Of a stretch of DNA of 64,000 nt, positions 36,524 through 46,590 are shown in pieces (the stretch's first letter is position 1; the number at the start of each line of letters is the position of its first letter). The position numbers and the translations under genes are program-made. The notes below the pieces were generated by a model. It had not been told where the DNA came from, did not search any database, and saw only the letters and a list, made by a program, of their open reading frames with translations. The stretch spans positions 248,001 through 312,000 of the forward strand of contig RZWH01000002.1 of the NCBI GenBank assembly GCA_004005435.1, written 5' to 3'. This stretch comes from Rhodobacteraceae bacterium CCMM004 (GTDB lineage: Bacteria; Pseudomonadota; Alphaproteobacteria; Rhodobacterales; Rhodobacteraceae).

Positions 36524-38173
36524 CTAGCCGTGCAGCAGGGCGCGGGCGGCGGCGCGGGCCTCGTCGGTCACGGTGTCGCCTGCGAGCATCCGGGCGATCT
36601 CGTCCACCCGCGCCGCGGGGTCGAGCGGCACGACGTCCGAGCGGGTGGTGCCGCCGTCGATCCGCTTTTCCACCCGCCAGTGGTGGTGGCCGAGCGCGGC
36701 GACCTGGGGCGAATGGGTGACGACGAGCACCTGGGCGCCCGTCGCGAGGTCGGCCAGGCGCCGCCCGACCGCCGCCGCGGTCGCCCCGCCGACGCCGCGG
36801 TCGATCTCGTCGAAGATCAGGGTCAGCCCGGTCGCCTCGCGGGTGAGACAGACCTTCAGCGCCAGGAGAAACCGCGACAGTTCCCCACCCGAGGCGATGC
36901 GGCCGATGGGACCGGGGGGCGCGCCAGGATTGGTCGCGATGGTGAACTCGACCATGTCGGCGCCCTCGGGGCCCGGGTCGGAGGGCCCGACGCGGGTGGC
37001 GAAGACCGCGCGCTCCATCTTGAGCGGCGCCAGTTCCGCGGCCATCGCGGCGTCGAGGCGACTGGCCGCGCCGGTCCGCGCCTCGGTCAGCGCGGCGGCG
37101 GCGGCGGTGTAGGCGTCGGCGGCGTCGGCCGCGGCGGCCCGGAGCGCGGCCAGATCGGCGGCGCCCGCGTCGAGCGCGGCCAGCCGGTCGGCCAGGGCCA
37201 CGCCGTGGGCCGCCAGGTCGTCGGGCACCACGCCATGCTTGCGCGCCAGGGCCCGGATGGCAAACAGCCGCTCCTCGGCCGCCTCCAGCGCGTGGGGGTC
37301 GAAGGCCATCGCGTCCAGCGCGCGGCGGGTGCCGTCCTCGGCCTCGGCCAGCGCATCCATGGCACGGCCCAGGGCCTCGATGGCGGGGTCGAGCCGCCCC
37401 TCGGCGCTGTCGGCCGCACCTTCGAGCCAGCGCATGGCGTCCGCCAGATGCGCCTCGGCCCCCTCTCCGCCCATCACCTGGGCGGCGCGGGCGACGTCCT
37501 CGCCGATCCGCGCAGCGGCCTGCATCCGCCGCCGGTCGGTGTCGAGCGTGGCGTCCTCGCCCGGCTGCGGATCGAGCCGCGCGACCTCGTCCACTGCGTG
37601 GCGGAGAAAGTCCTCTTCGGCCCGGAGCGCCTCCAGCCGCTCCTCCGCCGCGGTCAGCGCCGCCGCCGCCTTGGTCCGCGCGCGCCAGGCGGCACGGCAG
37701 GCGGTCACAGGCGCCTCCAGTCCGGCAAAGGCATCGAGGAGCTGCCGGTGCCCGCGCGGGTTCAAAAGGCCCCGGTCATCGTGCTGGCCGTGCAGCTCGA
37801 CCAGGGTGTCGGACAGCCGCCGGAGCGTGTCGCCGGACGCGCGCACACCGTTGATCCACGCGGTCTTGCGCCCCTCGGCGGTGTTCACCCGGCGCAGGAT
37901 CAAGTCGTCCTCGGGGGCGATCCCCGCCTCCTCCAGCACCGCGGCGGCCGGATGGCCGGGGGCCAGCGCAAAGGCCGCCGTCACGGCGCCCTGTGCCGCC
38001 CCCGCGCGCACGAGGTCCGCCCGGCCCCGCCAGCCCAGAACGAATCCCAACGCATCCAGCAGGATCGATTTGCCCGCGCCGGTCTCGCCGGTCAGCACGT
38101 TGAGGCCAGGCTGGAACTCCAGGCTCAGCCGCTCGATCAGGAGCAGGTCGGAAATCTCCAGACTGGTGAGCAT
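36524..38173 (-). CDS. recN: DNA repair protein RecN
   Basis: A 549-residue SMC-like ATPase for double-strand break repair. Walker A GETGAGKS lies at about 31-38, followed by a central coiled-coil/hinge section rich in Ala, Glu and Arg (about 150-380). The C-terminal ABC half has the signature RIASGGELSRFLLAL and Walker B LIFDEIDRGVGG. Length is standard. It follows bamD after 27 bases on the same strand, the usual alphaproteobacterial order lpxC-bamD-recN. Confidence 0.95.
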   Translation of the reverse strand: MLTSLEISDLLLIERLSLEFQPGLNVLTGETGAGKSILLDALGFVLGWRGRADLVRAGAAQGAVTAAFALAPGHPAAAVLEEAGIAPEDDLILRRVNTAEGRKTAWINGVRASGDTLRRLSDTLVELHGQHDDRGLLNPRGHRQLLDAFAGLEAPVTACRAAWRARTKAAAALTAAEERLEALRAEEDFLRHAVDEVARLDPQPGEDATLDTDRRRMQAAARIGEDVARAAQVMGGEGAEAHLADAMRWLEGAADSAEGRLDPAIEALGRAMDALAEAEDGTRRALDAMAFDPHALEAAEERLFAIRALARKHGVVPDDLAAHGVALADRLAALDAGAADLAALRAAAADAADAYTAAAAALTEARTGAASRLDAAMAAELAPLKMERAVFATRVGPSDPGPEGADMVEFTIATNPGAPPGPIGRIASGGELSRFLLALKVCLTREATGLTLIFDEIDRGVGGATAAAVGRRLADLATGAQVLVVTHSPQVAALGHHHWRVEKRIDGGTTRSDVVPLDPAARVDEIARMLAGDTVTDEARAAARALLHG

Positions 38174-38200
38174 GTGTCTATCCGGCGCGGCCCGCCGGGG

Positions 38201-39043
38201 TCACAGCCACTCGCCGCGCACGACCTGCCGGTAGACGCTGCGCAGCCAACTGTCACCCGCAGGCTCCAGCGTCAGGCCGCGTCCGGTGAGCAGGACATAG
38301 GCGTCCTGATACCACTCCGTCGACTGGAAGTTGTAGCCCAGGATCGCGCCGGCCGTCTGCGCCTCGTCGGTCAGGCCCAGGCGCAGATAGCTCTCGACCA
38401 GCCGCAACAGTGCCTCGGGCGTCTGCGTCGTCGTCTGGAACTGCTCGACCACCACGCGGAACCGGTTGATCGCGGCGGTGTAGTGGCCGCGCTTGAGATA
38501 GTAGCGCCCGATCTCCATCTCCTTGCCCGCCAGGTGATCGAAGGCGAGGTCGAACTTGAGGATCGACGAGGTGGCGTATTCGCTGTCGGGATAACGCTCG
38601 ATCACCTCGCGCAGGGCCTGGAGCGCCTGGAACGTCAGGCCCTGGTCGCGGCCCACGTCGTCGATTTGATCGTAATAGCTGAGCGCGAGGAGATACTGCG
38701 CATAGGCCGCGTCCTCGTCGGCGGGATAGAAGTCGATAAAGCGCTGGGCCGAGGCGCGGGAGGATTCGAAGTCCCCGTCGCGGTGATAGGCGAAGGCCTG
38801 CATGATCAGCGCCCGCTTGGCCCATTCCGAATAGGGATAGAGCCGCTCGACCTCGCCGAAATAGCGGGCGGCCTCGTCGGCGCGCTCGGCCTCCAGCTCG
38901 AACTCGGCACGGGTGAAGATCTCTTCGGCCGAAAAGCTGTCGAGCGGCTGTTCGCGATTGCTGGTGAACCCGCCGCACCCGGCGAGCGCGGCGCAGAGGG
39001 CCACGGTGAGGATCGGTCTGGTCGCTCTGCGCACCGCTGGCAT
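38201..39043 (-). CDS. bamD: Outer membrane assembly lipoprotein BamD
   Basis: A 280-residue lipoprotein of the BAM complex that folds outer membrane proteins. The signal peptide ends LAGC (Cys at about 22), followed by five TPR-type helical repeats (about 45-250), such as FSAEEIFTRAEFELEAERADEAARYFGEVE. ATG 39043 was chosen for the signal peptide; the frame extends upstream. It lies directly after lpxC. Confidence 0.94.
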   Translation of the reverse strand: MPAVRRATRPILTVALCAALAGCGGFTSNREQPLDSFSAEEIFTRAEFELEAERADEAARYFGEVERLYPYSEWAKRALIMQAFAYHRDGDFESSRASAQRFIDFYPADEDAAYAQYLLALSYYDQIDDVGRDQGLTFQALQALREVIERYPDSEYATSSILKFDLAFDHLAGKEMEIGRYYLKRGHYTAAINRFRVVVEQFQTTTQTPEALLRLVESYLRLGLTDEAQTAGAILGYNFQSTEWYQDAYVLLTGRGLTLEPAGDSWLRSVYRQVVRGEWL

Positions 39044-39121
39044 GAAAACGTCTCCGAAGGCCGGTTTGCGCCCTCGGTCTAGCATAGAAAAAAACGGGGC
39101 AAAATGGCTAAGCGCCGCGCC

Positions 39122-40039
39122 TCACACGACGCGCGGCGCATCGTCCCGGCTGAGCCCAGCGCCGGGCAGCCGCGCGGCGAGCGCGGGGCTGGCCGTGACG
39201 ATCCGGCAGGCGTTGGGCCGGGCGAACAGCGCGCGGAGGAGCGCGTTGGTCATCGCATGGCCCGCCCGCACGCCGGTATAGTGGGCCAGGAGCGGCGCCC
39301 CGGCCAGCGCCAGATCGCCGAGCGCATCCAGCATCTTGTGCCGCACCGCCTCGTCGTGATGGCGCAGGCCACCGGGGCTGAGCACCTCGGCGCCCTTGAC
39401 CACCACGGCGTTTTCCAGCGAGCCACCCAGGGCGAGACCCTGCGCCCGCATCGCGTCGATATCGGCGGCGCGGCAGAACGTCCGGCTGTCGCAGAGCTCG
39501 TGGACGAACGCGCCGTTGGCCAGCGACATCGTCTTGTCCTGGCGGCCGATGGCGGCGTCGGCGAAGTCGATGTGGAACGCCATCTCCAGATGGTCGCAAG
39601 GGTCGAGCCGCGCCATCGCGTCGCCGTTGCGAACCTCGACACGGTCCAAGACCTCGATGGCGCGGATGGGCGCGTCGAGGGCGCGCAGGCCCACGCGCAG
39701 GATCTCGGCGACGAAGACGGCAGAGGAGCCGTCCATCACCGGCACCTCGGGTCCATCGATGTCGATGGTCAGGTTGTGGACCCCGCACCCGGCCGCCGCG
39801 GCCATGATGTGCTCGATCGTCGACACCGACGCACCGCTGGGGGCCGCAATCTTGGTGCAGAGCGCGCCAGGCACGACCGCGTCCCAGACCGCCGGGATCC
39901 GCGGCTGCCCGCCCAGGTCGACACGGCGAAAGGCGATGCCGAAACCGGCAGGGGCGGGCCGCAGCGTCATGCGCACGGGGACGCCGGTGTGGAGGCCCAC
40001 ACCGTCGAAGCTCACCGTCTCGTTGATCGTCGTCTGCAT
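39122..40039 (-). CDS. lpxC: UDP-3-O-acyl-N-acetylglucosamine deacetylase
   Basis: A 305-residue zinc deacetylase, the committed step of lipid A synthesis in the cytoplasm. Zinc and catalytic motifs are STIEHIMAAAAGCGVHN (His), PVMDGSSAVFV and DAIGDLALAGAPLLAHYTG-type (His/Asp), and FHIDFADAAIG. The start MQTTINETVSFDGVGLH was chosen by family comparison. It lies after ftsZ on the same strand but behind a strong terminator, so it has its own promoter. Confidence 0.95.
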   Translation of the reverse strand: MQTTINETVSFDGVGLHTGVPVRMTLRPAPAGFGIAFRRVDLGGQPRIPAVWDAVVPGALCTKIAAPSGASVSTIEHIMAAAAGCGVHNLTIDIDGPEVPVMDGSSAVFVAEILRVGLRALDAPIRAIEVLDRVEVRNGDAMARLDPCDHLEMAFHIDFADAAIGRQDKTMSLANGAFVHELCDSRTFCRAADIDAMRAQGLALGGSLENAVVVKGAEVLSPGGLRHHDEAVRHKMLDALGDLALAGAPLLAHYTGVRAGHAMTNALLRALFARPNACRIVTASPALAARLPGAGLSRDDAPRVV

Positions 40040-40121
40040 TTTCGCTGCCTGCCGATGTGACTGTCTCTGATCGCGGTCTGGTTCGGCGGGCCCCGGTCGG
40101 GCCGCCCATCGCCGCACAATC

Positions 40122-40149
40122 AGCTAAGCACCCCGCCCCGGCACCTCAA
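40122..40149 (-). promoter_or_regulatory. Candidate lpxC promoter
   Basis: On the minus strand: -35 TTGAGG (40149-40144), a 16-base spacer and -10 TTAGCT (40127-40122), about 80 bases before the lpxC start and downstream of the ftsZ terminator. Confidence 0.3.
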
Positions 40150-40246
40150 TTAACTCTTTGCAACGGTCTGAAACACGGGTCGGCACGGTCGGCGAGTTCA
40201 TGCCGATCCACCGCGAGGCAGCGCGGAACCCACTGTTTTAACGGAA

Positions 40247-40272
40247 AAAGGGCCGACGTGAGCCGGCCCTTT
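40247..40272 (-). terminator. Rho-independent terminator of ftsZ
   Basis: Minus-strand stem AAAGGGCCG / CGGCCCTTT with an eight-base loop and a following TT; it lies 21 bases after the ftsZ stop and closes the dcw operon. Confidence 0.85.
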
Positions 40273-40293
40273 GCAACAGAATTGTGACTTAGA

Positions 40294-41943
40294 TTAGTTC
40301 GCTTGGCGGCGCAGGAAGGCCGGGATTTCGATCCGCTCCTGATCGGCCGACATGTCGTCTTCGTCGTCGTAGCGGTGCACCTGGGGTTGCTGACGGCGCG
40401 GGGCCGCGGCGGCGGGACGCTCGGACGGCGCCTCCTGGTGCCCGGTCATCCGGTTGATCAGCGAGTTGATGCCAAAGCGCGGACGCTCGGCCGCGGGGCT
40501 GGCCGGGGCGTGCGCGGGGCGCTGCGCCGAGGGGCTGGTCGGCACCCGGTTCACCGCCGCTTCGAGCCGCGCGAGGGCCTCGGGCGAGGGCTGTCCCGGC
40601 ACGGCGGTGCGCGGCGTGCTGTAGGCCACGGGGCGCTGCGGTTCGGGGGCGGCCTCGGCTGCGGGCTGCGGACGATAGGCCGGGGGCGGCAGGTCGTCGT
40701 CGGCGGCGTCCATCGGCGCACCGAACAGATCCTCGCTCGACGCGCGGGCGACGGCGCGGCGCTGTTCGTAGTCGTCGAAGAAGTCCGGCTCGGGCTGGGG
40801 ATACTCCATCTCGGCCGGCTCTAGATCGGCCGGGGCCATCGCTGCGGGGGCGGACTCGGCCGCCGCGACCTCGTGCATCGGCTCGGGCGCAGGCGCAGGG
40901 GTCTCTTCGATCGCGTGAGGCTGCGACAGCGGCGAGGACATGCGGCGGCGCGGGACGGGCACGTCGGAGGTCTTTTCGCTGGCGTCGATGCCGGTCGCAA
41001 CGACGCTGACCCGCATCCGACCCGACATGTTCTCGTCGAGCGTCGAGCCGACGATGATGTTGGCGTCGGGGTCGACCTTGTCGCGGATGACGTTTGCGGC
41101 CTCGTCCAGCTCGAACAGGGTCAGGTCGTGGCCGCCGGTGATGTTGATCAGCACGCCTTTGGCGCCGTTGAGGCTGATCTCGTCCAACAGCGGGTTGGCG
41201 ATGGCCTTTTCCGCGGCCTGGAGCGCGCGCTCCTCGCCGTCGGCCTCGCCCGTGCCCATCATCGCCTTGCCCATCTCGTCCATCACCGCGCGCACGTCGG
41301 CGAAGTCGAGGTTGATCAGCCCGGGCCGCACCATCAGGTCGGTGACGCCTTTGACGCCCTGGTAGAGGACGTCGTCGGCCATGGCGAAGGCCTCGGTGAA
41401 CGTGGTCTTCTCGTTCGCCAGGCGGAACAGGTTCTGGTTGGGGATGATGATCAGAGTGTCGACCATCTGCTGCAGGTTCTCGACGCCCTCCTCGGCCTGG
41501 CGCATCCGCTTGGCGCCCTCAAACTGGAAGGGCTTGGTCACGACGCCGACGGTCAGAACCCCCAGCTCGCGGGCGGCCTGGGCGATGATCGGAGCGGCGC
41601 CGGTGCCGGTGCCGCCGCCCATGCCGGCGGTGATGAAGCACATGTGCGCCCCGGCCAGATGATCGACGATCTCTTCGATGGTTTCTTCGGCCGCGGCGGC
41701 GCCGACCGAGGGCCGCGCGCCTGCGCCCAGCCCCTCGGTCACCTTCACGCCCATCTGCACCCGGGCGGGCGCGAGGCTCTGTTGCAGGGCCTGGGCGTCG
41801 GTGTTCGCGACCACGAACTCGACCCCATCGAGCTGTTGCTCGATCATGTTGTTGACCGCGTTGCCGCCCGCCCCACCGACGCCGAACACGGTGATCCGCG
41901 GCTTCAGGTCGTCCTGCGGGGGCATCATGAGATTCAGTGTCAT
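40294..41943 (-). CDS. ftsZ: Cell division protein FtsZ
   Basis: A 549-residue tubulin-like GTPase that forms the division ring. The GTPase core (about 15-320) has the tubulin signature GGGTGTG, NTDAQAL and [11 protein letters not shown] long Pro/Ala-rich linker (about 340-530) leads to the conserved C-terminal peptide IEIPAFLRR, the FtsA/anchor docking site. The start [16 protein letters not shown] (41943) matches Rhodobacteraceae FtsZ; an upstream ATG at 42000 is less likely. A stem-loop sits in the leader. Confidence 0.96.
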   Translation of the reverse strand: MTLNLMMPPQDDLKPRITVFGVGGAGGNAVNNMIEQQLDGVEFVVANTDAQALQQSLAPARVQMGVKVTEGLGAGARPSVGAAAAEETIEEIVDHLAGAHMCFITAGMGGGTGTGAAPIIAQAARELGVLTVGVVTKPFQFEGAKRMRQAEEGVENLQQMVDTLIIIPNQNLFRLANEKTTFTEAFAMADDVLYQGVKGVTDLMVRPGLINLDFADVRAVMDEMGKAMMGTGEADGEERALQAAEKAIANPLLDEISLNGAKGVLINITGGHDLTLFELDEAANVIRDKVDPDANIIVGSTLDENMSGRMRVSVVATGIDASEKTSDVPVPRRRMSSPLSQPHAIEETPAPAPEPMHEVAAAESAPAAMAPADLEPAEMEYPQPEPDFFDDYEQRRAVARASSEDLFGAPMDAADDDLPPPAYRPQPAAEAAPEPQRPVAYSTPRTAVPGQPSPEALARLEAAVNRVPTSPSAQRPAHAPASPAAERPRFGINSLINRMTGHQEAPSERPAAAAPRRQQPQVHRYDDEDDMSADQERIEIPAFLRRQAN

Positions 41944-42004
41944 CGTCTGGTCCGCCTGTTTGTCCTGGCCCCGCTCTGAGGGGGGTTCATGCCTCGTCAT
42001 TTGC

Positions 42005-42030
42005 GGATTCTACCGCCGAAGCGGCAATCC
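42005..42030 (-). promoter_or_regulatory. UUCG stem-loop in the ftsZ leader
   Basis: GGATT, GCCGC, loop TTCG, GCGGT, AG bulge, AATCC: a stable stem about 60 bases before the ftsZ start. The ftsA-ftsZ gap (41944-42119) is AT-richer than its surroundings, and TATATT-like boxes at about 42060 suggest a dedicated ftsZ promoter. Confidence 0.45.
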
Positions 42031-42119
42031 GTCACTCGAAAAACACGTTTTCGACACAAAATATAGGAGTGATAACATGGTTGTAGGCGGGATTTTGCGC
42101 GCACTTCAACATCTAGTCG

Positions 42120-43454
42120 TTACCAGTTGTCTTTGAACCATTTTACCGCCCTGCGCAGAGATCGGGCCGGGTATCGGTCGGCGGGAATGTCGAAGTCCCA
42201 CCACTCGTCCTGCGGGTGCGCGGCAAAGAGGCAGAGGCCCACGGCGCTGGCGAACGCAGCGCCCGTGACCCGCTCGGGCAGGCCCGCAATGCGTAGGGGA
42301 CGGCCGATTCGCACCTGTTGGCCGAGGATTCGGGGGCCCAAGGTGTCGAGGCCCGGGATCTGACTGCCGCCGCCGGTCAGCACGATCTGCTGGCTCGGCA
42401 GATGCTCGAACCCGGCGGCGTCGAGGCGTGCGCGCACCTCTTCGAGGATCTCCTCCACCCGCGGCCGCATGATCCCGATCAGCTCTGCACGGCTGACCGT
42501 GCGGCGGTCGAGATCCCAGTCGCCGGTCTCGCCGCCCAGCTCGATCAGGTCCCGGTCGTCCATGCCCGTCGCAACGACACCGCCGTGGATGGTCTTGAGC
42601 CGCTCCGCGGTCGCCAGGGGGATTTGCAGACCCTTGGAGATGTCGCTGGTCACCTGATCGCCGCCCAGGCCGACGGTGTCGGCATAGATCATGTGCTTTT
42701 TGATAAAGATCGACAGCCCCGTCGCGCCGCCGCCCATGTCGATGCAGACCGCGCCCAGCTCCTGCTCGTCCTCGACCAGGCTGGAGATCCCCGACACGTA
42801 GGCGGACGAGGCCAGCCCGGCCAGCTCCAAATCGCAGCGCTTGATGCAGTGGATCAGGTTCGCCACCACCGTGCCGTCGACGGTCAGCATGTGCATGTCG
42901 CAGGCCAGGCGATAGCCGATCTGCCCGCGCGGGTCGTTCATCCCGGTGCGATGGTCGAGGGTGAAGTTTACCGGCTGGGCGTGCAGCACCTCGCGCCCGT
43001 CGCCCACGTCGGGCACGTCGCAGGCGGCCATCACCCGCGCCACGTCTTGGCCGGTGACCTGCGCGCCCTCCAGCTCGATCGCGCCGGCCAGGCCATAGCT
43101 GCGCGGCTCGCCCCCGGCGATGCAGGCGATGACGTGGTCGACGCGGATCTGCGCCATCTTCTGCGCCGCCTGGACGGCGGTGCGGATCGCACGCTCGGTC
43201 TCGGCCATGGCGTCGATCTGGCCCATCCGCATCCCCCGCGACCGCGTGGTCGCGGCACCGATGACGCGAAAGGCGCTCTGCCCGGCCATCCCTCCGACCC
43301 CGTCGGAGGGCTTGAACGCATCCGGCCCGTCAAAGCGCAGCACCAGGCACCCGATCTTGGAGGTGCCGACGTCGAGGATCGCAATGACTCCACGCTGGAT
43401 CGCGGCGCGGCGCATCGCCCGCATCGCCCGCTGCGACTGGTAGAGATCGGTCAT
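42120..43454 (-). CDS. ftsA: Cell division protein FtsA
   Basis: A 444-residue actin-like protein that tethers FtsZ to the membrane. The phosphate loop is ILDVGTSKIGCL (about 25-36), the second is CIDMGGGATGLSIF and the adenosine motif is VLTGGGSQIPG. The amphipathic C-terminus (SLRRAVKWFKDNW) is the membrane anchor. ATG 43454 overlaps the ftsQ stop by 4 bases. Confidence 0.95.
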   Translation of the reverse strand: MTDLYQSQRAMRAMRRAAIQRGVIAILDVGTSKIGCLVLRFDGPDAFKPSDGVGGMAGQSAFRVIGAATTRSRGMRMGQIDAMAETERAIRTAVQAAQKMAQIRVDHVIACIAGGEPRSYGLAGAIELEGAQVTGQDVARVMAACDVPDVGDGREVLHAQPVNFTLDHRTGMNDPRGQIGYRLACDMHMLTVDGTVVANLIHCIKRCDLELAGLASSAYVSGISSLVEDEQELGAVCIDMGGGATGLSIFIKKHMIYADTVGLGGDQVTSDISKGLQIPLATAERLKTIHGGVVATGMDDRDLIELGGETGDWDLDRRTVSRAELIGIMRPRVEEILEEVRARLDAAGFEHLPSQQIVLTGGGSQIPGLDTLGPRILGQQVRIGRPLRIAGLPERVTGAAFASAVGLCLFAAHPQDEWWDFDIPADRYPARSLRRAVKWFKDNW

Positions 43455-44326
43455 TCCACCTGCACTCCCAATTCCCTGAGCCTGACCTGCCGCAACGTGG
43501 TCGCCGCCGTTTCGCGCAGCCGCACGGCCGGGCGCGCCAGATTGCGCATGTCCACCCACAACACGTCCCGCGCCAGCAGGTCCTGCGCCTGGTCCAGCGC
43601 GATGATCTGCTCCAACGCGCCCACGGCGCCGGTCTCGGGCAGCTTGAGCCGCTGGCCCCGGTCCAACAGGACGTCCCACCGCCGCTCGCCGATCCGCACC
43701 AGGCCGCGCAGGCGTGGCGCCAGCGGACCCGCCGCCGCGATCAGCTCCAAAGCCTCTGGCGCCGCCGCGTCGGCCGCCCGGCCCGCGACCAGCGGCAGAT
43801 CGGCCCGCTCGGTCCGGCGGGTCAGCTCGGCGACGCGGTGGCCCCCCGCGTCCAGCAGCTCCAGCGCGCCGCCCGCCCGCCAGATCAGCGCCGGAATGCG
43901 CTCCACCACGGTCATCTGCAACATGCCGCCGGGCCGGACCCGCAGATCGACACGCGCCACGGCATCGAGCGCGGCGACGTCCCGCTGCATCCGCTCCAGG
44001 TCCAGGTCGAACGAACTGATGGGGAAGTCGACGGGCACCGCCTCGCGAATATCGGCGGCCAGCTCGGCCGAGGCGCCATCGATGGCCATCGCCTTGACCA
44101 TGAACGCCTCGCGCTCCTGAAACGCGCTCTTCATATCCGCGACCCAAAGTGTCAGCGCGTCGCGCCGGGCCTGGTCGCCCAGGACCACGGCCCCCATCGC
44201 CGCGATCGTGGCCAGCGGCAACCCGATGCGCATCAGCCCCCGGAACGACGGGGTCAGCGCCAGCCGCTGCATCCGGTAGGCGAGCCGCGAGGGTGCGGGA
44301 TCGCGGGGCGCTCTCACCTGTTGCAT
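43451..44326 (-). CDS. ftsQ: Cell division protein FtsQ
   Basis: A 291-residue single-pass membrane protein of the divisome. A transmembrane helix lies at about 30-50, followed by a POTRA domain (about 75-145; [25 protein letters not shown] region) and the beta domain. It recruits the FtsL/FtsB and FtsW/FtsI machinery. Its start overlaps the ddl end by 13 bases. Confidence 0.92.
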   Translation of the reverse strand: MQQVRAPRDPAPSRLAYRMQRLALTPSFRGLMRIGLPLATIAAMGAVVLGDQARRDALTLWVADMKSAFQEREAFMVKAMAIDGASAELAADIREAVPVDFPISSFDLDLERMQRDVAALDAVARVDLRVRPGGMLQMTVVERIPALIWRAGGALELLDAGGHRVAELTRRTERADLPLVAGRAADAAAPEALELIAAAGPLAPRLRGLVRIGERRWDVLLDRGQRLKLPETGAVGALEQIIALDQAQDLLARDVLWVDMRNLARPAVRLRETAATTLRQVRLRELGVQVE

Positions 44327-45228
44327 GAGGCGTCCTCCACCAACTGCCCGCAGAGCGCGCCAAAGCCGATGCCGGCATGGGCCGCCTGTTCGGGGGTCAG
44401 AGAGGTGGGCGTCATCCCCGGCTGGGTGTTCGTCTCCAGCAACACGAGACCGTCCAGCCCGCGCGTCTCGTCCCAGCGGAAATCGGTGCGCGACAGGCTG
44501 CGGCAGCCCAGCGCCTCATGCGCCCTCAGCGCATAGTCCAGGCAGGCCGCGGTGATTTCCTGCGGCAGGTCGGCCGGGATCACGTGGCGCGAGCCCCCGG
44601 GCTTGTATTTCGCGTCGTAGTCGTACCAGCCGTCGGTGAGGATGTCGGTCACACCCAGCGCCCGGTCGCCCAGCACCGTCGTGGTCAGCTCGCGCCCGGG
44701 GGCGAAGCGTTCGACCATCACGGTCTCGGGCATGTCGGCGCTCAGCTTGGGCGGCCCGTTCGCGGCCTCGTGGACCAGATAGACGCCGACCGACGAGCCG
44801 TCGTTCACCGGCTTGACCACGTAAGGGGGGTCCATGACGTGCCCCGCCGCGACGTGCCGCGCCAGGGCGGTGATCGACGGCACGACCGGCAGGCCGACGG
44901 CGCGATAGACGTCCTTGGTCCGCTGCTTGTCGAGCGCCAGCGCCGAGGCCAGCACGCCCGAATGGGTGTAAGGCAGCCCGATCCATTCCAGCAGACCCTG
45001 GACGCAGCCGTCCTCGCCCCAGCGGCCGTGCAAAGCGTTGAAGGCGACGTCGGGCGCGATGTCGGACAGCACGGAAACCAGGTCGCGGCCGGCATCGACC
45101 TCGACAACCTCGTATCCTTCGCCCCTCAGTGCGGCGGCGCATTCGCGCCCGGTCGATAGGGACACCTCGCGTTCGGCCGAGGGGCCGCCCATCAATACCG
45201 CCACTTTGGGGGCTGCCCTGCTCGACAT
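44314..45228 (-). CDS. ddl: D-alanine--D-alanine ligase
   Basis: A 304-residue ATP-grasp ligase making D-Ala-D-Ala for peptidoglycan. [14 protein letters not shown] is the N-terminal signature, [13 protein letters not shown] the ATP-grasp loop, and the C-terminal [15 protein letters not shown] carries the metal ligands. ATG 45228 is preferred to the GTG at 45237 by family alignment (MSSR start). Confidence 0.95.
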   Translation of the reverse strand: MSSRAAPKVAVLMGGPSAEREVSLSTGRECAAALRGEGYEVVEVDAGRDLVSVLSDIAPDVAFNALHGRWGEDGCVQGLLEWIGLPYTHSGVLASALALDKQRTKDVYRAVGLPVVPSITALARHVAAGHVMDPPYVVKPVNDGSSVGVYLVHEAANGPPKLSADMPETVMVERFAPGRELTTTVLGDRALGVTDILTDGWYDYDAKYKPGGSRHVIPADLPQEITAACLDYALRAHEALGCRSLSRTDFRWDETRGLDGLVLLETNTQPGMTPTSLTPEQAAHAGIGFGALCGQLVEDASCNR

Positions 45229-45286
45229 GCCCGCCACGTTCGCCTGTCCGGGTCGGACTTGGCCGCCGACCCTCGTTATGATGCGT

Positions 45287-46246
45287 TTACCGCTTGTCTG
45301 CCTCGACGTCGGAGCCCGTCGCCGGGTCCCCGATCCGTCTGATTTCCCATTCTAGACGAATGCCGCTGTTTTGGAAGACCTTTTCGCGGACCTCCTCGCC
45401 CAAGCCCTCCAGATCGGCGGCCGTGGCGTCGCCGGTGTTGATCAGGAAGTTGGGGTGCTTTTCCGACATCTGCGCACCGCCGCGGCGGGCGCCCCTCAGA
45501 CCGGCCTCGTCGATCACCTTCCACGCCTTGAGGCTGTGGTCCTCGCCCTCGGCTCCGGTGGAGGAGTATCCCGCCGGATTGCGAAAGGTCGACCCGGCCG
45601 AGCGGTCCTGGGTCGGCTGGGTGGCGTCGCGGCGGGCCAGTTGCGCCTCCATCCGCGCAGCGAGATCATCTGGATCGCCCGGCGGCGCCTCGAACGTCGC
45701 GCGGGTCAGGACCCACCCCTCGGGCAGCGCGCTGTGGCGGTAGGTCAGCCCCAGATCGGCGGCCGAGCGCGTGACCCGCTCTCCCGCCCGCGTCACCGCC
45801 TCGACCTCGACCAGCCGGTCGGCCACATAGGTGCCGTAGCAGCCTGCGTTCATCCGCACCGCTCCGCCCACGGTGCCGGGAATGGTGCGCAGGAACGTCA
45901 GGTCCAGCCCCGCCTCGGCCGCCCGCCGCGCCACATGGGCGTCGGGCACCGCGGCCCCGGCATGGACGCGCGTGCCCTCGATCTCGACAGCGTTGAAGCC
46001 GCGGCCGAGCCGGATCACCGCCGCGCGCAGCCCACCGTCTCGGACGATCAGGTTCGACCCCGCGCCCATGGGGAACACCGCCGTCTCGGGCCCGAGCCCA
46101 GCAAGAAACGCGCAGAGGTCGTCCACATCCGCAGGTTGGAAGAACCAGTCGGCCGGCCCCCCCACCCTGAGCCAGGTCAGCTCGGAGAGCGCCCGGTCGC
46201 GGCTGAGACGTCCACGCACTTGCGGCATCGCCGCCGGGTCAGCCAT
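45287..46246 (-). CDS. murB: UDP-N-acetylenolpyruvoylglucosamine reductase
   Basis: A 319-residue FAD enzyme of peptidoglycan precursor synthesis (type II, without the Tyr loop). It shows the FAD-binding [29 protein letters not shown] and SAGSTFRNP, with the catalytic Ser. The ATG at 46246 overlaps the DUF2484 gene by 8 bases. Confidence 0.95.
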   Translation of the reverse strand: MADPAAMPQVRGRLSRDRALSELTWLRVGGPADWFFQPADVDDLCAFLAGLGPETAVFPMGAGSNLIVRDGGLRAAVIRLGRGFNAVEIEGTRVHAGAAVPDAHVARRAAEAGLDLTFLRTIPGTVGGAVRMNAGCYGTYVADRLVEVEAVTRAGERVTRSAADLGLTYRHSALPEGWVLTRATFEAPPGDPDDLAARMEAQLARRDATQPTQDRSAGSTFRNPAGYSSTGAEGEDHSLKAWKVIDEAGLRGARRGGAQMSEKHPNFLINTGDATAADLEGLGEEVREKVFQNSGIRLEWEIRRIGDPATGSDVEADKR

Positions 46247-46499
46247 CGCGCCCGAACCCCGCCAGCCGCCCGATCCGCCGCCCCAGGAAATAGACCGGCC
46301 ATCGCAACACCGACGCGCCCGCCACCAGACAGGCGAGCGCCCACCACGGGCCGGCCGACACCGCCACCCAGATCACCAAGGGCACGCCGGTGGCGATCAG
46401 GCCCCAGGCGGCCGGCCAATGGCTGCGCCGCGACGGCAACAGAGCCGCCACGTTCGCCGCCAGCATCCACACCAGGGCCAGGATCAGCGGCAGGCTCAT
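46239..46499 (-). CDS. DUF2484 family small membrane protein
   Basis: An 86-residue protein with three predicted helices, in the murC-murB gap. DUF2484 proteins occur in this position in Rhodobacteraceae, and their role is unknown. The GTG at 46505 could extend it by two residues; both fit the AAGGA site. It is probably inner-membrane. Confidence 0.8.
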   Translation of the reverse strand: MSLPLILALVWMLAANVAALLPSRRSHWPAAWGLIATGVPLVIWVAVSAGPWWALACLVAGASVLRWPVYFLGRRIGRLAGFGRDG

Positions 46500-46590
46500 G
46501 CGCACACCATTCCTTCATCTTGGTCCAAATACCCCCCCGCCGGAGGCGTCCCGCGGGATCCGCCGCCGCCTCGGCCGGCCGCACCGCGCC

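Noticed and set aside
36305-39082. Plus-strand open frame of 925 codons over recN and bamD
   Set aside because: Same GC-driven shadow; recN and bamD on the minus strand show full motifs.
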